Shown: piece after piece, positions 28,897 to 39,692 of the stretch
Position numbering within the stretch: position 1 is the stretch's first letter
How the letters are laid out: each line of letters starts with the position of its first letter
Assembly: GCA_009859145.1 (NCBI GenBank)
Contig: VRVR01000020.1
Span: 296,452 to 360,451 of the forward strand
Reading direction: 5' to 3'
DNA from: Andalucia godoyi
Taxonomy: Eukaryota; Discoba; Jakobea; Jakobida; Andaluciidae
DNA: 64,000 bases
The notes under the pieces: model-generated
The model's database searches: none
Told to the model about the DNA's origin: nothing
The model's input: only the letters and a program-made list of their open reading frames with translations
Position numbers and translations under genes: made by a program

Positions 28897-31557
28897 TTAC
28901 ACCGCGCTTGCCGCTTCGGTCTCCGTTACCGGGATTGCTAATCGACTGCTTACCGCAGCACCATTCAGACTGTGTGTTACGCTGTTGCTGCGAGACGAAG
29001 CAGACACAGGAGGAACAGGCGGAAATGCTGAAGGTGGAGCCTTTTGCATGAACTTCACAAATGGTTCCATCACACGAACAGGTGGAGCAACATAGGCTAC
29101 TTGAAGGAAGTCGGGATCTAAAATGTCATCCGTCTGCGTCAAGGCATCCGTGTTCAGGGATGCGAATGCACCACGTTTCCCGAGATTCGAATACCACCCA
29201 AGCAAGATGATTACTGTTATCAAAAGAACAACAAGCATGATGGCGAACGGTCCTTGAACTCCTTTGATCGCGAAGAAGTACATCATGTAGCTCTCAAATA
29301 CAATCATGGCAGCGAAAACGAAACGACAGAGCAGCAGCAACTTCTCCCGATAGATGCGATGAGACACCGAGAGAGATCCTGATTCAGACGGGGGGTGGAC
29401 CGTAAGCAAATTGTACTGGTCGACAAAATACTTGCAGACGAGGAAGAACCACCCGACCAGAGCGATCAGCGGCGTTAGAAGCGCATAGGTAAGTGAAATG
29501 GCGACGATAGAAACCATGAAAGGAGTGTGGACTTGGTACTCAAAAGGGGACATTCGATCCAGAATTCTCTCTTCTTCGCCGCTAATCGGTTTCTTCGTTG
29601 TCACTGCTCGATAAAACGTTTCGCCGACCCGCAGCATGTCAATGGCATTTCCAAGGAAGGACACCTGGATGACGTACGCCAAGAAGAACGATCCTGCTTT
29701 TGGGAGGAAAACGTTGTCCAGGGTGTCATTCCAGTTGTTCGTGGATTCGAACGTCCGAATGGCATCGACCAAAGTCAGGGAAATCATTGGTAGAATCAGA
29801 GACGAGAGCAAGAAGTACACATAATTTCGAGCGTAGACGTTGTACATCACCGTGGAATGCAGACGATGGCCCTCAAGATTCGTCAGAAACTCAATAATAA
29901 TCGGCAACACTAGAATGACAATCAGCAGAAGGAGAGACGGGAGAAACGTGTACGCAAAACTGGGCACAACCGATGCACCGCTCACGAAGCCGACGACCGA
30001 CTGGACAACAGCAAGAGGCGTCGAAAAGAAAAACAATATGGTGATCAAAACGGTCTGCACTGCAGCGATACGACAAAGCTTTTCATGACGATCAATATTC
30101 AAGTTCTGCCACAGGACATCAGACGGCTCAGGCGCCGGACGAACGCTCAAGGAGCCGTGCTCGAGAACGTTCACGTGCTGATACAAAGCACTGCTCGCAT
30201 ACTCTGCTATTTCCAGAGAGCGAAACACAATGAAGCCAATATTCGTGCACTCTGGATTGGACTGGTAGTACTCTTGCCCGGCTTTGAGTTCATCATACGC
30301 TCTGCGCATTCGTCTCTCATAAATCTTGATAGCATCGACTTTCCGGAAGAATGGCGGCAACGATGTCAGCATCCAGATCTTGGGCCGTACATGTTCCTCG
30401 GACCGTTGCCAATCTCCATTCGCAACCACCCACTTTTCTCGCAGTGTCCGCAGCTTCTTATCGGCTTTCACCAGCTTGCGAGTGTCGTGTGCAAGCCGTG
30501 CGGAAACGATGTCTGCTGCAGCAATTGGCCGGTACGTTGATGCTTTCCTGAGCGATCCTTCATTCAAGATGTGCAGAACAAAGGAGGCAAGCTCCTCGTC
30601 GGATGTGACGGTTGTAGGGATTTTCAGCAGCATGATGGCGTACTTTGAAATTCGCCCTGTCAGCTGCGGAGCAGCCGGCACTCTTTCCGCGTGATCGTGC
30701 TCCGGCTCGGAATCGGCTACTGGTTTTGCGTAGTCCTCCATTTCCTCTCCATAATCCGAATTCACTGGTCCTGAGAGTGCTGTTGGTGTCTGGAAGAAGA
30801 GCGATTCCGAGGATCGAAAGTCCACTTGACCACCCGTGAGCGATGTTGTGGCCTCGTGCCTTTGAAAATACGCGACGCAGCAAAACCCAGCGAGAGTAAA
30901 CAGCACTGCCAACAGACAATGGATCCACAGAATGTCCTTGTTCTTCATTACCTGGTCAATTGTCGTGGTCATGTAGACCGATTTTTGAGTGTCGGCATCC
31001 GTTTCCGCTTGATCAGAACCGTCCGCGGTGACGTGAAGCGGGAGCACAACCACGAGCGAAATAAGAGCTACAAAACTCATGAAGCCGACCAATGCCCGCT
31101 GCAAGACAGTGTAGACCGCTGCGTCATGGCCCGCAAGACGAAGAACATCGTCGACAGACGCGATCCTGAAGAACCCTCGCAGCGAGTCCACTGATTCGCG
31201 GTGAAGAATAGGAACACCAAAAATACGAAGAGTAGGCTGCGTCGCAGAGCGGGTCAGGCGAGTAGAGGACACCGAATGCGCTAGTTTGGCCTTTTCATCA
31301 TCATTGTGTCTGTGGTTGGCATTGTGATTACCGGGCGACAGGTTTTCCACGCCATCGTCAATCGAACTGTCATCCATGCCAGATGCATTCATTGCATCGA
31401 GCTCTATTTGAGATCCAACTGAAGGCAGAAACCGCAGAAAATTCTTGATGACACGCTTGCGGTTTTTCACAATGACCCAAAAAGCAATGCAGCAAAGCAC
31501 AAAGCACACAATGTTGATTGCAAACACAGTCAGCAAACTCACATCCAACTCGGACAT
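28897..31557 (-). CDS. OSCA/TMEM63/CSC1 hyperosmolality-gated cation channel
   Basis: An 886-residue integral membrane protein of the DUF221/RSN1_7TM family. The N-terminal RSN1_TM helices are at residues about 7-30 and 155-235, with an unusual 100-residue hydrophilic insertion between the first two. A cytosolic domain (about 270-475) includes TEAYASS-like FRSLEIAEYASSALYQ. It leads into the pore block beginning SDVLWQNLNIDRHEK and continues with about eight helices to residue 800. The block EGHRLHSTVMYNVYARNYVYFLLSSL is replaced-helix territory typical of the family. These channels open on membrane tension or hyperosmotic stress and pass calcium. The tail after residue 810 is Pro/Ser-rich. 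Confidence 0.9.
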   Translation of the reverse strand: MSELDVSLLTVFAINIVCFVLCCIAFWVIVKNRKRVIKNFLRFLPSVGSQIELDAMNASGMDDSSIDDGVENLSPGNHNANHRHNDDEKAKLAHSVSSTRLTRSATQPTLRIFGVPILHRESVDSLRGFFRIASVDDVLRLAGHDAAVYTVLQRALVGFMSFVALISLVVVLPLHVTADGSDQAETDADTQKSVYMTTTIDQVMKNKDILWIHCLLAVLFTLAGFCCVAYFQRHEATTSLTGGQVDFRSSESLFFQTPTALSGPVNSDYGEEMEDYAKPVADSEPEHDHAERVPAAPQLTGRISKYAIMLLKIPTTVTSDEELASFVLHILNEGSLRKASTYRPIAAADIVSARLAHDTRKLVKADKKLRTLREKWVVANGDWQRSEEHVRPKIWMLTSLPPFFRKVDAIKIYERRMRRAYDELKAGQEYYQSNPECTNIGFIVFRSLEIAEYASSALYQHVNVLEHGSLSVRPAPEPSDVLWQNLNIDRHEKLCRIAAVQTVLITILFFFSTPLAVVQSVVGFVSGASVVPSFAYTFLPSLLLLIVILVLPIIIEFLTNLEGHRLHSTVMYNVYARNYVYFLLSSLILPMISLTLVDAIRTFESTNNWNDTLDNVFLPKAGSFFLAYVIQVSFLGNAIDMLRVGETFYRAVTTKKPISGEEERILDRMSPFEYQVHTPFMVSIVAISLTYALLTPLIALVGWFFLVCKYFVDQYNLLTVHPPSESGSLSVSHRIYREKLLLLCRFVFAAMIVFESYMMYFFAIKGVQGPFAIMLVVLLITVIILLGWYSNLGKRGAFASLNTDALTQTDDILDPDFLQVAYVAPPVRVMEPFVKFMQKAPPSAFPPVPPVSASSRSNSVTHSLNGAAVSSRLAIPVTETEAASAV

Positions 31558-31624
31558 TCCTGACTTTCTCTAAGAACTCCTAATTTCCACGGAGTGATCT
31601 ATCCTATGTACAAAAACGACTAAC

Positions 31625-31645
31625 CAGCAACAACAACAACAACAA

Positions 31646-31687
<42 letters not shown>

Positions 31688-31707
31688 CAACGACAACAAC
31701 AACAAAG
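31625..31707. repeat. CAA/CAG trinucleotide array
   Basis: CAA units, then about thirteen CAG units, then mixed CAA, in noncoding sequence about 70 bp upstream of the OSCA-like start codon. Confidence 0.93.
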
Positions 31708-32009
31708 AAAGAAAAACAAAATAACAAAAAACTAGTTGATAGATAAATATAAATAAATAAATAAATAAATAAATAACAGAACGGTGCGCGAGCTCTGTCC
31801 AACTGTCTGCTGTCACGATTGCACTACGGTTTTCTTTTTTCCCTCACGCATACACGAGCGCACCATGCGTTACACAAAGCGGAGTCGAGGGAAGTCGACC
31901 ACTGCGGGAAGCATTTGCTGCGGATTGCCCAGCTGTGCTTGCGAAGAAAAGTGGACGATGTGAACGGTTTCATTTCTGTCGGGCGTCGGATTGACTGAGT
32001 GGGTACGGT
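31708..32009. other. Spacer upstream of the CHD1L-like gene
   Basis: It includes (AAAT/ATAA)n at 31748-31777. No coding feature is seen. An in-frame TGA at 31992-31994 lies just before the chosen CHD1L-like start, which supports that start. Confidence 0.5.
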
Positions 32010-35000
32010 ATGTTGGGGCACGTAAGTGAATTGGTGAAAAGGAGAGGCCTGCTGTCTCCCTTTGTTACTGACCAACCACAATGCATCGTGAATGTGACGC
32101 TTCGTCCTCATCAGGTTTGGTTTCTTCAATCATTCAATGATTCATTCATTGTTATTCTTTCTGTTCAGAGTCCGATCGTGTCCTTCTTCTTTTCCACTTT
32201 TACCCTGAATGATGCACTCACGCTGCTCCAAATCTGGTGGTTTGGACGTGCCAGATCGAAGGTATTGATTTTTTAATGAGAATGCACGCGCTCTCGTCGC
32301 ATTCTCTGCTTGCAGATGACATGGGACTTGGGAAAACGATCCAGATTCTTGGGTTTTTGTCGCTGCTCGTATCAGAAGACCCGGATCTGCGGTTTTGTAT
32401 GTGTGTTTGCTCTTTTTCTTCTTATGGCTTTCAACGCGTGTGTGCGCATATATGTGTTTATATGTCGATAGCCAGTTTTGTGTCCTTCATATGCTTACGA
32501 GGGGGAGAGAGGGAGAGAGGTGTTTTGATGAAGCGACAGTGATCCTGTGTCCTTTATCAACGATACCGCAGTGGGTCGAGGAGATTACGACCCGGATGCC
32601 ATTGCTGCATCCGCTTGCATATGTTGGTGGCCAACAGGAACGCTCGCAACTGCAGGATGATTTCCAGTACAAGAACTGTGTGATTACACACTATGACTTG
32701 TTTTTGAACGATTTTGACGTGCTGAAAAGATGGCGTTGGCATGTCTGTGTGGTTGATGAAGCCCATCGCCTCAAGAACTCCGAGTCGGTTCTGTACAACG
32801 CCTTGAAGTCCTCTGAAATGCGCATCGATGAGTTTGTGTTGGCCACTGGAACGCCAATGCAGAACAATACTCGGGAGCTATGGAGTATCCTTCATTTCCT
32901 GGATCCGGTCCTTTTCTCGTCTTTGGATGACTTCCAGCATCTCTCCTTGGAGCAGATGCGGGATTGCCTGGTTGCGTTGTCCATTCGGCGGACAAAGAGT
33001 GTTCTTGCGGCAGAACTGCCGTCAAAGAAGGAGTATCTCATTGCTGTGCCTCTCTCTCCCACTCAAAAGGCGTTGTATCGATCGATTCTTCTGAAGTTTC
33101 CTATTGATCCTTCCGTGAAGTTGGCCACTGGACATTTGCAGAATAGTATGCTACCTCGTAGCCTTTTTCTTTCTTTTTTTGGCACTTCCGTCGTCGTTTT
33201 CCTGTCTTCCCGATATTTCATCGTGTTTATTTTCATGTGCATGCTAATATTTATTTCCACTCCCCCGCTTCGTACTTGTGAGGGGTTTTTTTTTGTTTGC
33301 TGTGCAAGTTACTATGCAATTGAGAAAATGTGCTGATCATCCGTATTTGTTCCCGGGAGTTGAGCCTGAGCCTTTTGAATGCGGCGAGCATCTTGTTTCT
33401 GTCGCTGGGAAAATGATGGCGTTGGACGCGGTACTCCGAGAGGTGAAAATGCAAGGATCCAAAGTGCTTGTCTTCTCGCAATTCACCTCCATGCTGGACA
33501 TCATCCAAGATTACTTGACCATGAGGCAATGGAACTGCGAACGTCTCGACGGTTCCTTACGCGGGGAGGACAGATTTGGTGCTATCGCGTCCTTCAAACG
33601 CGATTCCTCCTCTTTTGTGTTCCTGATTTCCACACGAGCAGGCGGCCTTGGTTTGAATTTGACAGCAGCAGATACTGTTGTATTTTATGATAATGATTGG
33701 AATCCATATGCGGATCTGCAGGCGGAGGAGCGGGTATACCGCATTGGACAATCGAAAGACGTGAAGGTGGTCCGAATTGTTTCCAAAGACACGGTGGACG
33801 AACTGATTTACAAGCGAGCCGCGAAGAAGAAAGCTCTGTCACGGGAAATAGTTCGAGAAACGACAATCGTTGGGGAGTTGGGTGATGCATATGATTCCAC
33901 CCTGATGGGCGACATGAAGGATTTTATCCTTTATGGGGCGTCGCGCCTGTTTGGGGCGAACGAGCCCTCGGAGGACGCAGACTTCACGCAGTTTTCAGCA
34001 ACCATTACGCACACGGTGCGCGACTTATTCTCAGGTGTTCTCCCCTCTGCTTTGCCAGCCCAGTCGGAAACGTTGGTGCCGGAGTCCGTTTATGTTCACG
34101 ATGGCAAAGACTACAGAGCAGACGAAACATCCTACAAATGTGCGATTAGCCAACCTGCTTCCGCATCGGTATCGTCTACTAGGACGCGGACGCTGCGAAA
34201 TCTTGATGAAGAGGAGATCCGGGAGGAGTCTCCACATGGTCATGCTGCCAAACGCCGCCGTCCGTATCAGGATATTCTAGCGAGTCTACGGCTGAAGCAC
34301 AACTACACTTCGCACCGTCTCGCTCCAGATAGCGTGCAGGCGCTGGACGAGCAGGTCCTGTTTTCTGATGTTCGTCTCAATTTCGTTGTTGGTGACGTCG
34401 TGCATCCTGAGCGTCTATTGACGATGTCTGCATCCGCCGGTACACAGTCCACTTTCATCATTTGCCAGTATGCTTCCCGCCACCTCATCTTATATATTCC
34501 ATGTTTTACATTTATTAATTTATATGTTTTTCCTCCCCCTGCTTCTTATGTTGGTGTTTTTTTTTTGTTGCATGGATGTCGCCATTGTTAAAATGTCGCC
34601 TCGCTTAGTTCTGTTGATAATTCTGGCGTGTGGGGAAAGGGCGGCGTTTTTGATGCTTTAGGCTCTCGTTTTCCGGCTGTCCCTCAGTATTACGAAACCG
34701 CGTACAAGTGTCGAGACATCAAATTAGGCGACGTACACCTTATCCCGATGGAGGTTTCTGGATCTCTTCAAAAATTCTATGTTGCGCTTTACATTTGCAT
34801 GCACTTCAATCGGACGCAGCAGTCCCGGTCGGACGTCGATCCATTATTGTGGAGTTCGTGTTTGGAAATTGTTGCAGGATCCGAGGAAGTTCGTCTGCTC
34901 AGCAACCCGTCGTTCCACTTTCCTCGAGCGACGCTCACGCGTGATCACTGGTACTCTTGTGAGAGGATTTTGAAGAAGGCTCTCGCTCCTCGCTATCTCT

Positions 35001-35392
35001 GTTTTGTGTATTATTTTCCAAAGAGACCAAAATCCGGAGATCCTTCTGGAGCAATGTCTGGAGCTGCGTCCGGGATAGACACGCGATCCGTGGACATTCT
35101 TGGTGGTTTGCAGTTTTATCTTTGTACACCGTCGATGTCTGAGAGAGACAGCATTGAACTGGCAATCACGGAATTGGGCGGCAAGTGCGTCTCATCAGCA
35201 GATTTAAAGGATGTGATCGTTCTGGCTGATGCAGAATGCGTCGAGGATGACGAATTCGTGGCTTTCCAAGAGCAGCATCCATCCACAGAAATCTACTCTA
35301 CAAAGATTTTATCATATGCAAGGATGCTGCGAAGCCCCTTGTTGAAAGCCAGCATTCCAAAGTCGCTGCTCATCGCGAGTGGTCGTGCTTAA
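32010..35392 (+). CDS. CHD1L: ALC1/CHD1L-type SNF2 chromatin remodeller with macro and BRCT-like domains (five exons)
   Basis: Exons 32010-32114, 32255-32396, 32540-33145, 33309-34467 and 34609-35392. All phases match; introns are 140, 143, 163 and 141 nt. The 931-residue protein has a SNF2 ATPase with DDMGLGKT (residues 56-63), DEAH near 155, TGTPMQNN, QLRKCADHPYLF, STRAGGLGLNLTAADTVVFYD and YRIGQSKD near 429. After a basic linker comes a macro domain at about 640-810 (VGDVVHPERL, then SVDNSGVWGKGGVFDAL, ending LCFVYYFPK). It aligns with the PAR-binding macro domain of ALC1. Residues about 834-931 look like a BRCT repeat (GGLQFYLCTPSMSERDS, ITELGGKC). The protein is nuclear, with a probable PARP-dependent DNA-damage role. 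The 3' end overlaps NUP107. Confidence 0.9.
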
Positions 35393-37934
35393 GTTTTTGA
35401 ATAAAGATGTTCTTGGCGCATTGCGCGAGCTCCAGTTTCTCTTCGGACGTAAACAAGTGAACGTCACGGTGACGAATGTCCAGTTTTGCAAAAACAACTA
35501 CCCACTCCTGACCGTCGTTCCAGCGTGTTGACGACATGCACACGTCCAAAATGTGAAATGCCAGAGCCGGCAGTACGCGAGATCTGCACAGCGACAGTTC
35601 ATCGAATGGAAAGTCTGGAACGGAACCCATCCAAAGCGGCTCGCTGCTGAAAACAGGACGGACAGTCTGCAGAAACTGTTCTGTAGCATCCTCAGCATTC
35701 ACACGTCCGGCGTTCGCATTCTTCCTGGAATCGTTCCAGGTATGATACAGCTGGAAAGACTGCAAACAAACCTTCCATTGGTCCCATTCATCCACGTTTG
35801 CATTTCGAGACCGCGCACCTTCATAGCTCTCGGACGACACCACCATGCTAGACAGGCCAACAAACAACGCAGCCGACAGTCTTCCATTGATAATCAACTG
35901 ACGGATAAGGTGGCAAGATGCAGCCAATAGGCTCGCAGGGAAATTGATCAGCCATGTCAGGGCCATAATTCTTCGTTCGTCGTCGATGGACAATCCCGCA
36001 CCCTTGATTTGTCGCCACAAAATAGACTTTGGAGAAACAAGGCCAGTGCAGCCGGGAAGTCGGAGGGAACGAGCGCCCGTCATGAAGCCGTCAACAAGAC
36101 GGACAAGTATGGATTCCACGCTGTATCCTTCTGCCGCTGCGGTCTGAAGGAACAAACGCTTCATCGCGACGGAGTCCTCTCTCAGAGACTCGAGAATTGA
36201 AAACATCTGCAGATCTGCGACCCCGTTGTCGACGTAATTCAGATACATGGGGACAAGTGGCAAGAGTGGTTCAACCTCTTTCAAGCGCTCCACAAGAAGC
36301 AGCGTAATGCCATGAACATGCGATGCAGACTCTGCCGACAACAGACGAGCTTCGGTCAAAACATGGACCAGGTGCACAGAAAAGCGCAACCAAGTCAGTT
36401 TGAACCCGCGGAACATTGCCGTGGATCGCGTGTTCCGATTCGCATTTTGAATTGTTTGCGAGGATGCCTTTGCGTTTGCTGCCACAAGATGGCATTCTGC
36501 GATAGCGGCATCATACTTTCCGAGGATGAGGAGACGCTGCACACAAACCCACGGGGATTCTTCTTCCGGCACTCTGCCAGTTCGTTTTGCGTATTCGGAC
36601 AGAATGGAGTCCATGGAATCTAGTCCAATTGTGTCGGGCGCGTGCATACTGCCCGATTCCAGCAAATCAATTTGTCTTTCCATCGCACAGACAACCAGAG
36701 TCCACAGGCCATCATACCACGATTCGGTAGGAAAGCCGCTACCTACGACAAAAGGCCACAGAAGATCTGGGGACGCTGCCAAGAACGCTGCTATGCATCG
36801 CTCAGATGACGACAATACTCTGGAAGCGTCCTCGGCCATCTTTGCACAGACATGCTTCCACATGCGTCTCCGCGGATTGCCACTCCCAACGGCATTCTCG
36901 CGAACAACAAATCCACGCAACATCAGTCCGCGAGCTATTTGATTCGACTCGAAGCACAATTCAATTGCGGCATCCATGCGGCCGCGCCGAATGAGGTCCC
37001 ACAGCGTACCGACAAACAAGCGATCTGTTTCCTCGTCGGAAGGTGCATAACGTCCAGGAGGATTCGCCCGAAAACGGGCATCGGGATCCAGTGCCGAGAC
37101 GAGACCCCTGACATTGTGCCTTCCTGTCCGAATTGCATGTGCCGTCTCGGTCAGCACGATGGGTTGTGCGAGAACTTCAAGAACAGGGGCAGGGATCTCC
37201 TCCAGCCACTGCCGGACACTCTGCACGCGATGCCATTCCCTTGACGACTGGAAATGGCGTAGCACAGCAGATCGCGGATTGCTGAGACTGTGTTCCTCGA
37301 GTGCCAGCAAGTCGCTTCTCTCCTCTTCCAGCAGCGTTCGCACTAAATGCCACGTTCGCGACTCCTCGACAAGATGATGCTTCTGGCTTGGATCCAAATT
37401 GTCATCCACAGCTTCTTCGCTGCACAGTTGCCGGTACTTTTCAACGAGTGGACTGAGGGAATCTGCTCCACCTGTCTCATCGACCTCCGTCCCTGCAGTT
37501 AGCAGCGACGCCGGTGCAGGAAAGGCGTCTTCCAAGACCTTTCGAAAAGCGACGCACAACCGCTCATCCTGCGGCAACAAGTCCATATCTGCAACGGGAG
37601 GCTGCTCATTCGCATCATCGGCGGAAGGCGACGACACAAAAGCCGATCGCCTAGAGGTGCCCGGCGTGAACGGAGGGATCACCAGTCCATTCGATTCATT
37701 GAGAAGGGACGCTGACAATGTACCGGGGGGGTTGGGATGTGGAATCTTCGTAAATTGCGAGCGAGACCCCATTTCCAGCATTTGCTCCAAGACATCGTCG
37801 TCTACCTCTTGTGCATTCGCAGCATTGGAAATCCGCGCTAAATGAGCACGATAGTCAGAAGACACATTTGCTGGTCTCACCGAATAGCCCGGCGTAAGGT
37901 TCGGGACAAACAGGGAAGTTCCAGGAGTCCCCAT
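35370..37934 (-). CDS. NUP107: Nucleoporin NUP107 / Nup84
   Basis: An 854-residue alpha-solenoid protein of the Y-complex (outer ring) of the nuclear pore. Residues 1-110 are Ser/Pro-rich. The family block begins near 180. SREWHRVQSVRQWLEE, LDPDARFR and ETDRLFVGTLWDLIRRGRMDAAIELC (about 225-340) correspond to the conserved mid-N-terminal part of Nup107/Nup84. SWYDGLWTLVVCAMERQID near 410 matches the W-x2-x-LWA segment. The C-terminal piece VHLFTSEEKLELAQCAKNIF resembles the Nup133-binding end. It is a single exon, starting at the only ATG near a suitable leader. It is convergent with the CHD1L-like gene, and the two coding regions overlap by 23 bp. Confidence 0.85.
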   Translation of the reverse strand: MGTPGTSLFVPNLTPGYSVRPANVSSDYRAHLARISNAANAQEVDDDVLEQMLEMGSRSQFTKIPHPNPPGTLSASLLNESNGLVIPPFTPGTSRRSAFVSSPSADDANEQPPVADMDLLPQDERLCVAFRKVLEDAFPAPASLLTAGTEVDETGGADSLSPLVEKYRQLCSEEAVDDNLDPSQKHHLVEESRTWHLVRTLLEEERSDLLALEEHSLSNPRSAVLRHFQSSREWHRVQSVRQWLEEIPAPVLEVLAQPIVLTETAHAIRTGRHNVRGLVSALDPDARFRANPPGRYAPSDEETDRLFVGTLWDLIRRGRMDAAIELCFESNQIARGLMLRGFVVRENAVGSGNPRRRMWKHVCAKMAEDASRVLSSSERCIAAFLAASPDLLWPFVVGSGFPTESWYDGLWTLVVCAMERQIDLLESGSMHAPDTIGLDSMDSILSEYAKRTGRVPEEESPWVCVQRLLILGKYDAAIAECHLVAANAKASSQTIQNANRNTRSTAMFRGFKLTWLRFSVHLVHVLTEARLLSAESASHVHGITLLLVERLKEVEPLLPLVPMYLNYVDNGVADLQMFSILESLREDSVAMKRLFLQTAAAEGYSVESILVRLVDGFMTGARSLRLPGCTGLVSPKSILWRQIKGAGLSIDDERRIMALTWLINFPASLLAASCHLIRQLIINGRLSAALFVGLSSMVVSSESYEGARSRNANVDEWDQWKVCLQSFQLYHTWNDSRKNANAGRVNAEDATEQFLQTVRPVFSSEPLWMGSVPDFPFDELSLCRSRVLPALAFHILDVCMSSTRWNDGQEWVVVFAKLDIRHRDVHLFTSEEKLELAQCAKNIFIQKLKHDHSR

Positions 37935-38572
37935 TCCGTATGCTACGTCATCGATTCAACAGGAAAGTAATATTTAAAAAAAAAACACCAATAACGATTA
38001 GTACTCGCACAACAAGAATTGCAAATGGGCACGGAAACAAAAGCCAAAAGCCAAAAGCCAAAGAAAAGAAAAACGGCAGACATACACGTTCGCGACAGAT
38101 TAGGAATTGTGCCTGGAGTCGCAAGCGATTCTCCAAGGAGACTGGGAAATGGGGATGGCGGAATCGCGCTACTGTTCAGGAAATTGCTCATCTTTGCGAT
38201 TCTTAAATGAATGGATGCTCAACGCAATGGACGCACATAGGTTTGAAGCGTGAACACGGAGAAAGATTCCCGAACTTCGAATTGCGACGAACCCACAAGC
38301 CACTGATGAGCGCTGAAGAGGAAACCCGGAGGGTGGTCTGGTGCAGCGAAGCGACGATCATCAATTGATGCCAGCACAACATTTTCGAGACTCGGACTTT
38401 ACGATTATTCTTATTTTGGCACAGAGTGTTCTCCAACAAGGAAGCTGTGTGCCGCTTACCAGTTGAGCATCTTGGAGTTTGTACCACAGAAAAAGAAAAA
38501 GAAAAAACAGAAAAACAGAAAAACAGACAGACAAACAGACAAACAGACAAACAGACAAACAGACAGCAAGGA
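37935..38572. other. Divergent promoter between NUP107 and CWC15
   Basis: No gene recognised. It contains poly-A and AAAAGCC repeats near 38040-38060 and the ACAGACAA array listed next, which ends 7 nt before the CWC15 start codon. Confidence 0.45.
38511..38565. repeat. (ACAGACAA)n repeat in the CWC15 leader
   Basis: Tandem, slightly imperfect 8-mers immediately upstream of the CWC15 ATG. They leave the leader without T and strongly unstructured. Confidence 0.85.
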
Positions 38573-39196
38573 ATGACTTCTCGAGTGCTTCATTCGCTTC
38601 GCAGCCATTCTGGAATTGTATCAAAGAAAGGACAGAGGAATGACACGATGAAAGTGCGTGACGTCCCGCAAGTCGGGTTTCGTTCTGATCGGGACTGTTC
38701 GACAGCGGGCCCGGCCCCGCAGTCGGTGGCAGAGCCTCGTGCGGATCCCGATGATGTGTTGCAGCCTCTGCAGAAGAGACTGAAGCTGAGTGATGCGCGC
38801 AGCCCTGTGGCCGAAGTCGACCAAGAAGTGAACAGGGAAGAGCGCGATGCAGTCTCCGAGGAAAACTCCGAGGAACATCTTGTACGGGCAGAACCGTTGA
38901 AAGCGGGGTCACAAACGGACACCGAGAAATTGAAGCGGCGTGTTGTTGCGGATGAGGAGCAGAAACAAGCGGAGATTGCGGTCGCGGAGACGAGTCGGTC
39001 GCAGCTACGCGGGTTTTTGGACGGGCCCGTCTTGGCCGGATCCGGGTCAGGAGTTGTCTCAAAGTGGGACGATGATGTCATTTTCCGAAACCAGGCTGCA
39101 AAGGTGGCTCCAAGAGACGCAAAGTCTTCCGAATTCATCAATGATTCTGTTCACAGCAACGCACATCGCAAGTTTTTGGAGAAGTTTGTGCGTTAA
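38573..39196 (+). CDS. CWC15: Pre-mRNA splicing factor CWC15
   Basis: A 207-residue, mostly disordered spliceosome protein of the Prp19/NTC-associated set. The diagnostic C-terminus is intact: SKWDDDVIFRNQA, then SEFINDSVHSNAHRKFLEKF. This parallels the human block RRWDDDVVFKN and [20 protein letters not shown]. The middle is charged with a KRLKLSD-type basic patch. The conserved N-terminus of other CWC15 proteins (TTAARPTF-PARGG) is not visible. It is either divergent here or encoded in an undetected upstream exon. I used the ATG at 38573; the frame is open upstream only through repeats. Confidence 0.85.
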   Translation: MTSRVLHSLRSHSGIVSKKGQRNDTMKVRDVPQVGFRSDRDCSTAGPAPQSVAEPRADPDDVLQPLQKRLKLSDARSPVAEVDQEVNREERDAVSEENSEEHLVRAEPLKAGSQTDTEKLKRRVVADEEQKQAEIAVAETSRSQLRGFLDGPVLAGSGSGVVSKWDDDVIFRNQAAKVAPRDAKSSEFINDSVHSNAHRKFLEKFVR

Positions 39197-39692
39197 GCAC
39201 ACATCCATGTTGCTGTTTTCATTCTTGCATTACCGTGGCCCCGTTCCTGGTAAGCGGATGTTGAGTCGCCTTTTCGGAAGTTGGAAATCAAACGCCAACC
39301 TGTACCGCCTGCGGAGTGCATCGGTGCACAACGTGGCCCTCAACACGTCTCTCCTCTCTGCTCGCAAACTCCTGGACGTTGTATGCGGCGCCGCTTTGCG
39401 AGACAAAAAGCAGAATCGTAAGCCCTGGTAGGAGAAACGGTGGCTGCTGGGATGCCAGATGTTTTTCTTCATGTCTGACAATCAATTTTTTCAGCTCACT
39501 CGGTAAAATTGCACCTTCTTTTCTCCTGCTGTAAAAAAAAAATGAAAGAGTACGCATGGTTTCCGTTTGGCAAATCGCTGTTTTCGTCTATTGCAATTCG
39601 TGTCTTTTTATTTCTATCCTTTGTGTGTTCATTCATCCTTCCTCATTCTTCCTGATTCTCCCCTTTCATTGGCAGCCTGCATTTTCAGAAAC
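39197..39692. other. Spacer with competing small open frames
   Basis: On the plus strand, ATG at 39258 opens 57 codons beginning MLSRLFGSWKSNANLYRLRS, which look like a mitochondrial presequence. A GTAAGC at 39420 and a TTTTTTCAG ending at 39494 would make a 75-nt intron. On the minus strand an 89-codon frame starts at 39557. I cannot decide whether either is expressed. The donor departs from the local GTATGY rule. Confidence 0.3.
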
